Positions 1 to 12,127 of a stretch of 64,000 nucleotides of DNA are shown in pieces (position 1 is the stretch's first letter; each line of letters starts with the position of its first letter). The position numbers and the translations under genes were made by a program. The DNA comes from Ulva prolifera (lineage: Eukaryota > Chlorophyta > Ulvophyceae > Ulvales > Ulvaceae): contig CM041199.1 in the NCBI GenBank assembly GCA_023078555.1, forward strand, positions 9,057,315 to 9,121,314. Reading direction: 5' to 3'. The notes below the pieces were generated by a model that was not told the origin of the DNA, did no database searches, and saw only the letters and a program-made list of their open reading frames with translations.

Positions 1-2272
1 GTTCAAGCAACTCCCAAGCCTGTATAGGCAACTCCCAAGCATGTTTGCATAGATACCAGGTGGCTTAAGCAACTCCCAAGCCTGTCTCGGCAACTCCCAA
101 TCATGTTTGCATAGATACCAAGTGGCTTAAGCAACTCCCAAGCCTGTCTCGGCTACTCCCAAGCATGTTTGCATAGATACCATGTGGCTTAAGCAACTCC
201 CAAGCCTGTCTAGGCAACACCCAAGCATGGCTAGTCTACTCCAAAGCATGTTTGCGCAGAAACCAGGTGGGTTAAGCAACTCCCAAGTCTGTCAAGGCAA
301 CTCCCAAGCCCGACTAGTCAACTCCCAAGCATATTTTCGTAGAAACCAAGTCGTTCAAGCAACTCCCAAGCCTGTCTAGTCAACTCCCAAGCATGTTTGC
401 GTAGAAACCTGGTGGCTTAAGCAACTCCCAAGCCCGTCTAGGCAACTCCCAAGCATGTTTGCGTAGAAACCTGGTCGCTTAAGCAACTCCCAAGCCTGTC
501 TAGGCAACTCCCAAGCCTGTCTAGGCAACTCCCAAGCATAATTGCATAGATACCAGGTGGCTTAAGCAACTCCCAAGCCTGTCTAGGCAACTCCCAAGCA
601 TAATTGCATAGATACCAGGTGGCTTAAGCAACTCCCAAGCCTGTCTACGCAACTCCCAATCATGTCTAGTCAACTCCTCAGGATGTTTGCGTAGAAACAA
701 AGTCGTTTTAGCAACTCCCAAGCATGTCTAGTCAACTCCCAAGCATAATTGCATAGATACCATGTGGCTTAAGCAACTCCCAAGCATGTCTAGTCAAGTC
801 CCAAGCATGTTTGCGTAGAAACCAGGTGGCTTCAGCAACTCCCAAGCCTGTCTAGGCAACTCCCAAGCATAATTGCATAGATACCAGGTGGCTTAAGCAA
901 CGCCCAAGCCTGTCTAGTCAACTCCCAAGCATGTTTGCGTAGAAACCAGGTGGCTTGAGCAACTCCCAAGCCCGTCTAGGCAACTCCCAAGCATGTTTGC
1001 GTAGAAACCTGGTCGCTTAAGCAACTTTCAAGCCTGTCTAGGCAACTCCCAAGCATGTCTACTCAACTCCCAAGCATAATTGCATAGATACCAGGTGGCT
1101 TAAGCAACTCCCAAGCCTGTCTAGTCAAGTCCCAAGCATGTTTGCGTAGAAACCAGGTGGCTTAAGCAACTCCCAAGCCTGTCTAGGCAACTCCCAAGCA
1201 TAATTACATAGATACCAGGTGGCTTAAGCAACTCCCAAGCCTGTCTAGTCAACTCCCAAGCATGTTTGCGTAGAAACCAGGTGGCTTAAGCAACTCCCAA
1301 GCCCGTCTAGGCAACTCCCATGCATGTTTGCGTAGAAACCTGGTCGCTTAAGCAACTCCCAAGCCTGTCTAGGCAACTCCCAAGCCTGTCTAGTCAACTC
1401 CCAAGCATGTTTGCGTAGAAACCAGGTGGCTTAAGCAACTCCCAAGCCCGTCTAGGCAACTCCCAAGCATAATTGCATAGATACCAGGTGGCTGAAGCAA
1501 CTCCCAAGCCTGTCTAGGCAACTCCCAAGCATGTCTAGTCAACTCCCAAGCATGTTAGCGTAGAAACCAGGTGGCTTAAGCAACTCCCAAGCCGGTCTAG
1601 TGAACTCCCAAGCACGTTTGCGTAGAAACCAGGTGGCTTAAGCAACTCCCAAGCCCGTCTAGGCAACTCCCAAGCATAATTGCATAGATACCATGTGGCT
1701 TAAGCAACTCCCAAGCCTGTCCAGGCAACTCCCAAGCATGTCTACTCAACTCCCAAGCATGTTTGCGTAGAAACAAAGTCGTTTTAGCAACTCCCAAGCA
1801 TGTCTAGTCAACTCCCAAGCATAATTGCATAGATACCATGTGGCTTAAGCAACTCCCAAGCCTGTCTAGGCAACTCCCAAGCATGTTTGCGTAGAAACCT
1901 GGTCGCTTAAGCAACTCCCAAGGCTGTCTAGGCAACTCCCAAGCATGTCTAGTCTACTCGCAAGCATGTTTGCGTAGAAACCTGGTCGCTTAAGCAACTC
2001 CCAAGCCGGTCTAGGCAACTCCCAAACCTGTCTAGTCAACTCCCAAGCATGTTAGCGTAGAAACCAGGTGGGTTAAGCAACTCCCAAGTCTGTCAAGGCA
2101 ACTCCCAAGCCCGACTAGTCAACTCCCAAGCATGTTTTTGTAGAAACCAAGTCGTTCAAGCAACTCCCAAGCCTGTATAGGCAACTCCCAAGCATGTTTG
2201 CATAGATACCAGGTGGCTTAAGCAACTCCCAAGCCTGTCTCGGCTACTCCCAAGCATGTTTGCATAGATACC
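1..2272. repeat. Higher-order repeat copy, partial at window edge
   Basis: I define HOR copies by a marker module in which GCTAGTCTACTCC is followed by GCGCAGAAACCAGGTGGG. Here only the second, 'CCAAAGC' form of the marker is present (ORF start at 182). From about 521 onward this copy matches 7933 onward at a constant offset of 7,412 bp. Confidence 0.85.
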
Positions 2273-4550
2273 ATGTGGCTTAAGCAACTCCCAAGCCTGT
2301 CTAGGCAACACCCAAGCATGGCTAGTCTACTCCCAAGCATGTTTGCGCAGAAACCAGGTGGGTTAAGCAACTCCCAAGTCTGTCAAGGCAACTCCCAAGC
2401 CCGACTAGTCAACTCCCAAGCATGTTTTCGTAGAAACCAAGTCGTTCAAGCAACTCCCAAGCCTGTATAGGCAACTCCCAAGCATGTTTGCATAGATACC
2501 AGGTGGCTTAAGCAACTCCCAAGCCTGTCTCGGCAACTCCCAATCATGTTTGCATAGATACCAAGTGGCTTAAGCAACTCCCAAGCCTGTCTCGGCTACT
2601 CCCAAGCATGTTTGCATAGATACCATGTGGCTTAAGCAACTCCCAAGCCTGTCTAGGCAACACCCAAGCATGGCTAGTCTACTCCAAAGCATGTTTGCGC
2701 AGAAACCAGGTGGGTTAAGCAACTCCCAAGTCTGTCAAGGCAACTCCCAAGCCCGACTAGTCAACTCCCAAGCATGTTTTCGTAGAAACCAAGTCGTTCA
2801 AGCAACTCCCAAGCCTGTCTAGTCAACTCCCAAGCATGTTTGCGTAGAAACCTGGTGGCTTAAGCAACTCCCAAGCCTGTCTAGTCAACTCCCAAGCATG
2901 TTTGCGTAGAAACCTGGTCGCTTAAGCAACTCCCAAGCCTGTCTAGGCAACTCCCAAGCCTGTCTAGGCAACTCCCAAGCATAATTGCATAGATACCAGG
3001 TGGCTTAAGCAACTCCCAAGCCTGTCTAGGCAACTCCCAAGCATAATTGCATAGATACCAAGTGGCTTAAGCAACGCCCAAGCCTGTCTAGTCAACTCCC
3101 AAGCATGTTTGCGTAGAAACCAGGTGGCTTGAGCAACTCCCAAGCCCGTCTAGGCAACTCCCATGCATGTTTGCGTAGAAACCTGGTCGCTTAAGCAACT
3201 CCCAAGCCTGTCTAGGCAACTCCCAAGCCTGTCTAGTCAACTCCCAAGCATGTTTGCGTAGAAACCAGGTGGCTTAAGCAACTCCCAAGCACGTCTAGGC
3301 AACTCCCAAGCCTGTCTAGTCAACTCCCAAGCATGTTTGCGTAGAAACCAGGTGGCTTAAGCAACTCCCAAGCCCGTCTAGGCAACTCCCAAGCATGTTT
3401 GCGTAGAAACCTGGTCGCTTAAGCAACTCCCAAGCCTGTCTAGGCAACTCCCAAGCATGTCTACTCAACTCCCAAGCATGTTTGCGTAGAAACAAAGTCG
3501 TTTTAGCAACTCCCAAGCATGTCTAGTCAACTCCCAAGCATAATTGCATAGATACCAGGTGGCTGAAGCAACTCCCAAGCCTGTCTAGGCAACTCCCAAG
3601 CATAATTGCATAGATACCAGGTGGCTTAAGCAACTCCCAAGCCTGTCTACGCAACTCCCCAGCATGTCTAGTCAACTCCTCAGCATGTTTGCGTAGAAAC
3701 AAAGTCGTTTTAGCAACTCCCAAGCATGTCTAGTCAACTCCCAAGCATAATTGCATAGATACCAGGTGGCTGAAGCAACTCCCAAGCCTGTCTAGGCAAC
3801 TCCCAAGCATGTCTAGTCAACTCCCAAGCATGTTAGCGTAGAAACCAGGTGGCTTCAGCAACTCCCAAGCCGGTCTAGTGAACTCCCAAGCACGTTTGCG
3901 TAGAAACCAGTTGGCTTAAGCAACTCCCAAGCCCGTCTAGGCAACTCCCAAGCATAATTGCATAGATACCATGTGGCTTAAGCAACTCCCAAGCCTGTCC
4001 AGGCAACTCCCAAGCATGTCTACTCAACTCCCAAGCATGTTTGCGTAGAAACAAAGTCGTTTTAGCAACTCCCAAGCATGTCTAGTCAACTCCCAAGCAT
4101 AATTGCATAGATACCATGTGGCTTAAGCAACTCCCAAGCCTGTCTAGGCAACTCCCAAGCATGTTTGCGTAGAAACCTGGTCGCTTAAGCAACTCCCAAG
4201 GCTGTCTAGGCAACTCCCAAGCATGTCTAGTCTACTCGCAAGCATGTTTGCGTAGAAACCTGGTCCCTTAAGCAACTCCCAAGCCGGTCTAGGCAACTCC
4301 CAAACCTGTCTAGTCAACTCCCAAGCATGTTAGCGTAGAAACCAGGTGGGTTAAGCGACTCCCAAGTCTGTCAAGGCAACTCCCAAGCCCGACTAGTCAA
4401 CTCCCAAGCATGTTTTTGTAGAAACCAAGTCGTTCAAGCAACTCCCAAGCCTGTATAGGCAACTCCCAAGCATGTTTGCATAGATACCAGGTGGCTTAAG
4501 CAACTCCCAAGCCTGTCTCGGCTACTCCCAAGCATGTTTGCATAGATACC
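2273..4550. repeat. Higher-order repeat copy, 2,278 bp
   Basis: Starts at a 'CCCAAGC' marker module, with the paired 'CCAAAGC' marker 352 bp later (2625). The same 352-bp pairing recurs in ten copies across the window. Its second half (3316 on) repeats at 5966 with an offset of 2,650 bp. Confidence 0.85.
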
Positions 4551-7200
4551 ATGTGGCTTAAGCAACTCCCAAGCCTGTCTAGGCAACACCCAAGCATGGC
4601 TAGTCTACTCCCAAGCATGTTTGCGCAGAAACCAGGTGGGTTAAGCAACTCCCAAGTCTGTCAAGGCAACTCCCAAGCCCGACTAGTCAACTCCCAAGCA
4701 TGTTTTCGTAGAAACCAAGTCGTTCAAGCAACTCCCAAGCCTGTATAGGCAACTCCCAAGCATGTTTGCATAGATACCAGGTGGCTTAAGCAACTCCCAA
4801 GCCTGTCTCGGCAACTCCCAATCATGTTTGCATAGATACCAAGTGGCTTAAGCAACTCCCAAGCCTGTCTCGGCTACTCCCAAGCATGTTTGCATAGATA
4901 CCATGTGGCTTAAGAAACTCCCAAGCCTGTCTAGGCAACACCCAAGCATGGCTAGTCTACTCCAAAGCATGTTTGCGCAGAAACCAGGTGGGTTAAGCAA
5001 CTCCCAAGTCTGTCAAGGCAACTCCCAAGCCCGACTAGTCAACTCCCAAGCATGTTTTCGTAGAAACCAAGTCGTTCAAGCAACTCCCAAGCCTGTCTAG
5101 TCAACTCCCAAGCATGTTTGCGTAGAAACCTGGTGGCTTAAGCAACTCCCAAGCCCGTCTAGGCAACTCCCAAGCATGTTTGCGTAGAAACCTGGTCGCT
5201 TAAGCAACTCCCAAGCCTGTCTAGGCAACTCCCAAGCCTGTCTAGGCAACTCCCAAGCATAATTGCATAGATACCAGGTGGCTTAAGCAACTCCCAAGCC
5301 TGTCTAGGCAACTCCCAAGCATAATTGCATAGATACCAGGTGGCTTAAGCAACTCCCAAGCCTGTCTACGCAACTCCCAAGCATGTCTAGTCAACTCCTC
5401 AGCATGTTTGCGTAGAAACAAAGTCGTTTTAGCAACTCCCAAGCATGTCTAGTCAACTCCCAAGCATAATTGCATAGATACCATGTGGCTTAAGCAACTC
5501 CCAAGCATGTCTAGTCAAGTCCCAAGCATGTTTGCGTAGAAACCAGGTGGCTTCAGCAACTCCCAAGCCTGTCTAGGCAACTCCCAAGCATAATTGCATA
5601 GATACCAGGAGGCTTAAGCAACGCCCAAGCCTGTCTAGTCAACTCCCAAGCATGTTTGCGTAGAAACCAGGTGGCTTGAGCAACTCCCAAGCCCGTCTAG
5701 GCAACTCCCAAGCATGTTTGCGTAGAAACCTGGTCGCTTAAGCAACTTTCAAGCCTGTCTAGGCAACTCCCAAGCATGTCTACTCAACTCCCAAGCATAA
5801 TTGCATAGATACCAGGTGGCTTAAGCAACTCCCAAGCCTGTCTAGTCAAGTCCCAAGCATGTTTGCGTAGAAACCAGGTGGCTTAAGCAACTCCCAAGCC
5901 TGTCTAGGCAACTCCCAAGCATAATTGCATAGATACCAGGTGGCTTAAGCAACTCCCAAGCCTGTCTAGTCAACTCCCAAGCATGTTTGCGTAGAAACCA
6001 GGTGGCTTAAGCAACTCCCAAGCCCGTCTAGGCAACTCCCAAGCATGTTTGCGTAGAAACCTGGTCGCTTAAGCAACTCCCAAGCCTGTCTAGGCAACTC
6101 CCAAGCATGTCTACTCAACTCCCAAGCATGTTTGCGTAGAAACAAAGTCGTTTTAGCAACTCCCAAGCATGTCTAGTCAACTCCCAAGCATAATTGCATA
6201 GATACCAGGTGGCTGAAGCAACTCCCAAGCCTGTCTGGGCAACTCCCAAGCATAATTGCATAGATACCAGGTGGCTTAAGCAACTCCCAAGCCTGTCTAC
6301 GCAACTCCCCAGCATGTCTAGTCAACTCCTCAGCATGTTTGCGTAGAAACAAAGTCGTTTTAGCAACTCCCAAGCATGTCTAGTCAACTCCCAAGCATAA
6401 TTGCATAGATACCAGGTGGCTGAAGCAACTCCCAAGCCTGTCTAGGCAACTCCCAAGCATGTCTAGTCAACTCCCAAGCATGTTAGCGTAGAAACCAGGT
6501 GGCTTAAGCAACTCCCAAGCCGGTCTAGTGAACTCCCAAGCACGTTTGCGTAGAAACCAGGTGGCTTAAGCAACTCCCAAGCCCGTCTAGGCAACTCCCA
6601 AGCATAATTGCATAGATACCATGTGGCTTAAGCAACTCCCAAGCCTGTCCAGGCAACTCCCAAGCATGTCTACTCAACTCCCAAGCATGTTTGCGTAGAA
6701 ACAAAGTCGTTTTAGCAACTCCCAAGCATGTCTAGTCAACTCCCAAGCATAATTGCATAGATACCATGTGGCTTAAGCAACTCCCAAGCCTGTCTAGGCA
6801 ACTCCCAAGCATGTTTGCGTAGAAACCTGGTCGCTTAAGCAACTCCCAAGGCTGTCTAGGCAACTCCCAAGCATGTCTAGTCTACTCGCAAGCATGTTTG
6901 CGTAGAAACCTGGTCGCTTAAGCAACTCCCAAGCCGGTCTAGGCAACTCCCAAACCTGTCTAGTCAACTCCCAAGCATGTTAGCGTAGAAACCAGGTGGG
7001 TTAAGCAACTCCCAAGTCTGTCAAGGCAACTCCCAAGCCCGACTAGTCAACTCCCAAGCATGTTTTTGTAGAAACCAAGTCGTTCAAGCAACTCCCAAGC
7101 CTGTATAGGCAACTCCCAAGCATGTTTGCATAGATACCAGGTGGCTTAAGCAACTCCCAAGCCTGTCTCGGCTACTCCCAAGCATGTTTGCATAGATACC
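4551..7200. repeat. Higher-order repeat copy, 2,650 bp
   Basis: Marker pair at 4551 and 4903. Modules at 5966, 6173 and 6525 correspond to those of the preceding copy at exactly 2,650 bp. A private change turns GCAACTCCC into GAAACTCCC near 4914. Confidence 0.85.
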
Positions 7201-9684
7201 ATGTGGCTTAAGCAACTGCCAAGCCTGTCTAGGCAACACCCAAGCATGGCTAGTCTACTCCCAAGCATGTTTGCGCAGAAACCAGGTGGGTTAAGCAACT
7301 CCCAAGTCTGTCAAGGCAACTCCCAAGCCCGACTAGTCAACTCCCAAGCATGTTTTCGTAGAAACCAAGTCGTTCAAGCAACTCCCAAGCCTGTATAGGC
7401 AACTCCCAAGCATGTTTGCATAGATACCAGGTGGCTTAAGCAACTCCCAAGCCTGTCTCGGCAACTCCCAATCATGTTTGCATAGATACCAAGTGGCTTA
7501 AGCAACTCCCAAGCCTGTCTCGGCTACTCCCAAGCATGTTTGCATAGATACCATGTGGCTTAAGCAACTCCCAAGCCTGTCTAGGCAACACCCAAGCATG
7601 GCTAGTCTACTCCAAAGCATGTTTGCGCAGAAACCAGGTGGGTTAAGCAACTCCCAAGTCTGTCAAGGCAACTCCCAAGCCCGACTAGTCAACTCCCAAG
7701 CATGTTTTCGTAGAAACCAAGTCGTTCAAGCAACTCCCAAGCCTGTCTAGGCAACTCCCAAGCATAATTACATAGATACCAGGTGGCTTAAGCAACTCCC
7801 AAGCCTGTCTAGGCAACTCCCAAGCAAAATTGCATAGATACCAGGTGGCTTAAGCAACTCCCAAGCCTGTCTAGTCAAGTCCCAAGCATGTTTGCGTAGA
7901 AACCAGGTGGCTTAAGCAACTCCCAAGCCTGTCTAGGCAACTCCCAAGCATAATTACATAGATACCAGGTGGCTTAAGCAACTCCCAAGCCTGTCTAGGC
8001 AACTCCCAAGCATAATTGCATAGATACCAGGTGGCTTAAGCAACTCCCAAGCCTGTCTACGCAACTCCCAATCATGTCTAGTCAACTCCTCAGGATGTTT
8101 GCGTAGAAACAAAGTCGTTTTAGCAACTCCCAAGCATGTCTAGTCAACTCCCAAGCATAATTGCATAGATACCATGTGGCTTAAGCAACTCCCAAGCATG
8201 TCTAGTCAAGTCCCAAGCATGTTTGCGTAGAAACCAGGTGGCTTCAGCAACTCCCAAGCCTGTCTAGGCAACTCCCAAGCATAATTGCATAGATACCAGG
8301 TGGCTTAAGCAACGCCCAAGCCTGTCTAGTCAACTCCCAAGCATGTTTGCGTAGAAACCAGGTGGCTTGAGCAACTCCCAAGCCCGTCTAGGCAACTCCC
8401 AAGCATGTTTGCGTAGAAACCTGGTCGCTTAAGCAACTTTCAAGCCTGTCTAGGCAACTCCCAAGCATGTCTACTCAACTCCCAAGCATAATTGCATAGA
8501 TACCAGGTGGCTTAAGCAACTCCCAAGCCTGTCTAGTCAAGTCCCAAGCATGTTTGCGTAGAAACCAGGTGGCTTAAGCAACTCCCAAGCCTGTCTAGGC
8601 AACTCCCAAGCATAATTACATAGATACCAGGTGGCTTAAGCAACTCCCAAGCCTGTCTAGTCAACTCCCAAGCATGTTTGCGTAGAAACCAGGTGGCTTA
8701 AGCAACTCCCAAGCCCGTCTAGGCAACTCCCATGCATGTTTGCGTAGAAACCTGGTCGCTTAAGCAACTCCCAAGCCTGTCTAGGCAACTCCCAAGCCTG
8801 TCTAGTCAACTCCCAAGCATGTTTGCGTAGAAACCAGGTGGCTTAAGCAACTCCCAAGCCCGTCTAGGCAACTCCCAAGCATAATTGCATAGATACCAGG
8901 TGGCTGAAGCAACTCCCAAGCCTGTCTAGGCAACTCCCAAGCATGTCTAGTCAACTCCCAAGCATGTTAGCGTAGAAACCAGGTGGCTTAAGCAACTCCC
9001 AAGCCGGTCTAGTGAACTCCCAAGCACGTTTGCGTAGAAACCAGGTGGCTTAAGCAACTCCCAAGCCCGTCTAGGCAACTCCCAAGCATAATTGCATAGA
9101 TACCATGTGGCTTAAGCAACTCCCAAGCCTGTCCAGGCAACTCCCAAGCATGTCTACTCAACTCCCAAGCATGTTTGCGTAGAAACAAAGTCGTTTTAGC
9201 AACTCCCAAGCATGTCTAGTCAACTCCCAAGCATAATTGCATAGATACCAGGTGGCTTAAGCAACTCCCAAGCCTGTCTAGGCAACTCCCAAGCATGTTT
9301 GCGTAGAAACCTGGTCGCTTAAGCAACTCCCAAGGCTGTCTAGGCAACTCCCAAGCATGTCTAGTCTACTCGCAAGCATGTTTGCGTAGAAACCTGGTCG
9401 CTTAAGCAACTCCCAAGCCGGTCTAGGCAACTCCCAAACCTGTCTAGTCAACTCCCAAGCATGTTAGCGTAGAAACCAGGTGGGTTAAGCAACTCCCAAG
9501 TCTGTCAAGGCAACTCCCAAGCCCGACTAGTCAACTCCCAAGCATGTTTTTGTAGAAACCAAGTCGTTCAAGCAACTCCCAAGCCTGTATAGGCAACTCC
9601 CAAGCATGTTTGCATAGATACCAGGTGGCTTAAGCAACTCCCAAGCCTGTCTCGGCTACTCCCAAGCATGTTTGCATAGATACC
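7201..9684. repeat. Higher-order repeat copy, 2,484 bp
   Basis: Marker pair at 7201 and 7553. The part from about 7933 on matches 521 on (offset 7,412 bp). This includes the rare variants CAATCATGTC near 8069 (657 in the other copy) and AATTACATAG near 8613 (1201). Confidence 0.85.
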
Positions 9685-12127
9685 ATGTGGCTTAAGCAAC
9701 TCCCAAGCCTGTCTAGGCAACACCCAAGCATGGCTAGTCTACTCCCAAGCATGTTTGCGCAGAAACCAGGTGGGTTAAGCAACTCCCAAGTCTGTCAAGG
9801 CAACTCCCAAGCCCGACTAGTCAACTCCCAAGCATGTTTTCGTAGAAACCAAGTCGTTCAAGCAACTCCCAAGCCTGTATAGGCAACTCCCAAGCATGTT
9901 TGCATAGATACCAGGTGGCTTAAGCAACTCCCAAGCCTGTCTCGGCAACTCCCAATCATGTTTGCATAGATACCAAGTGGCTTAAGCAACTCCCAAGCCT
10001 GTCTCGGCTACTCCCAAGCATGTTTGCATAGATACCATGTGGCTTAAGCAACTCCCAAGCCTGTCTAGGCAACACCCAAGCATGGCTAGTCTACTCCAAA
10101 GCATGTTTGCGCAGAAACCAGGTGGGTTAAGCAACTCCCAAGTCTGTCAAGGCAACTCCCAAGCCCGACTAGTCAACTCCCAAGCATGTTTTCGTAGAAA
10201 CCAAGTCGTTCAAGCAACTCCCAAGCCTGTCTAGTCAACTCCCAAGCATGTTTGCGTAGAAACCTGGTGGCTTAAGCAACTCCCAAGCCTGTCTAGTCAA
10301 CTCCCAAGCATGTTTGCGTAGAAACCTGGTCGCTTAAGCAACTCCCAAGCCTGTCTAGGCAACTCCCAAGCCTGTCTAGGCAACTCCCAAGCATAATTGC
10401 ATAGATACCAGGTGGCTTAAGCAACTCCCAAGCCTGTCTAGGCAACTCCCAAGCATAATTGCATAGATACCAGGTGGCTTAAGCAACTCCCAAGCCTGTC
10501 TACGCAACTCCCAAGCATGTCTAGTCAACTCCTCAGCATGTTTGCGTAGAAACAAAGTCGTTTTAGCAACTCCCAAGCATGTCTAGTCAACTCCCAAGCA
10601 TAATTGCATAGATACCATGTGGCTTAAGCAACTCCCAAGCATGTCTAGTCAAGTCCCAAGCATGTTTGCGTTGAAACCAGGTGGCTTCAGCAACTCCCAA
10701 GCCTGTCTAGGCAACTCCCAAGCATAATTGCATAGATACCAGGTGGCTTAAGCAACGCCCAAGCCTGTCTAGTCAACTCCCAAGCATGTTTGCGTAGAAA
10801 CCAGGTGGCTTGAGCAACTCCCAAGCCCGTCTAGGCAACTCCCAAGCATGTTTGCGTAGAAACCTGGTCGCTTAAGCAACTTTCAAGCCTGTCTAGGCAA
10901 CTCCCAAGCATGTCTACTCAACTCCCAAGCATAATTGCATAGATACCAGGTGGCTTAAGCAACTCCCAAGCCTGTCTAGTCAAGTCCCAAGCATGTTTGC
11001 GTAGAAACCAGGTGGCTTAAGCAACTCCCAAGCCTGTCTAGGCAACTCCCAAGCATAATTGCATAGATACCAGGTGGCTTAAGCAACTCCCAAGCCTGTC
11101 TAGTCAACTCCCAAGCATGTTTGCGTAGAAACCAGGTGGCTTAAGCAACTCCCAAGCCCGTCTAGGCAACTCCCATGCATGTTTGCGTAGAAACCTGGTC
11201 GCTTAAGCAACTCCCAAGCCTGTCTAGGCAACTCCCAAGCCTGTCTAGTCAACTCCCAAGCATGTTTGCGTAGAAACCAGGTGGCTTAAGCAACTCCCAA
11301 GCCCGTCTAGGCAACTCCCAAGCATGTTTGCGTAGAAACCTGGTCGCTTAAGCAACTCCCAAGCCTGTCTAGGCAACTCCCAAGCATGTCTACTCAACTC
11401 CCAAGCATGTTTGCGTAGAAACAAAGTCGTTTTAGCAACTCCCAAGCATGTCTAGTCAACTCCCAAGCATAATTGCATAGATACCAGGTGGCTGAAGCAA
11501 CTCCCAAGCCTGTCTGGGCAACTCCCAAGCATAATTGCATAGATACCAGGTGGCTTAAGCAACTCCCAAGCCTGTCTACGCAACTCCCCAGCATGTCTAG
11601 TCAACTCATCAGCATGTTTGCGTAGAAACAAAGTCGTTTTAGCAACTCCCAAGCATGTCTAGTCAACTCCCAAGCATAATTGCATAGATACCAGGTGGCT
11701 GAAGCAACTCCCAAGCCTGTCTAGGCAACTCCCAAGCATGTTTGCGTAGAAACCTGGTCGCTTAAGCAACTCCCAAGGCTGTCTAGGCAACTCCCAAGCA
11801 TGTCTAGTCTACTCGCAAGCATGTTTGCGTAGAAACCTGGTCGCTTAAGCAACTCCCAAGCTGGTCTAGGCAACTCCCAAACCTGTCTAGTCAACTCCCA
11901 AGCATGTTAGCGTAGAAACCAGGTGGGTTAAGCAACTCCCAAGTCTGTCAAGGCAACTCCCAAGCCCGACTAGTCAACTCCCAAGCATGTTTTTGTAGAA
12001 ACCAAGTCGTTCAAGCAACTCCCAAGCCTGTATAGGCAACTCCCAAGCATGTTTGCATAGATACCAGGTGGCTTAAGCAACTCCCAAGCCTGTCTCGGCT
12101 ACTCCCAAGCATGTTTGCATAGATACC
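9685..12127. repeat. Higher-order repeat copy, 2,443 bp (352 bp shorter than its closest relatives)
   Basis: Marker pair at 9685 and 10037. It carries the rare variants GCGTTGAAACC (10668) and CAACTCATCAGC (about 11602), which it shares only with the copies at 12128 and 28089. Those two are 2,795 bp long. This one lacks 352 bp near 11727, between two near-identical CCCAAGCATG stretches, as expected from unequal recombination. Confidence 0.85.

Noticed and set aside
182..379. Repeated 65-residue plus-strand ORFs starting MWLKQLPSLSRQ across the satellite
   Set aside because: They are translations of the satellite marker module. Each ends where the frame rotates in 62-bp units, there is no non-repeat coding context, and the sequence follows the DNA repeat rather than a protein constraint.
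521..721. Repeated 66-residue minus-strand ORFs starting MGVAKTTLFLRKH, rich in AWEL and LGSC
   Set aside because: Same reason: translated repeat modules, near-identical at DNA level in every copy including third codon positions, with no sign of selection on protein.
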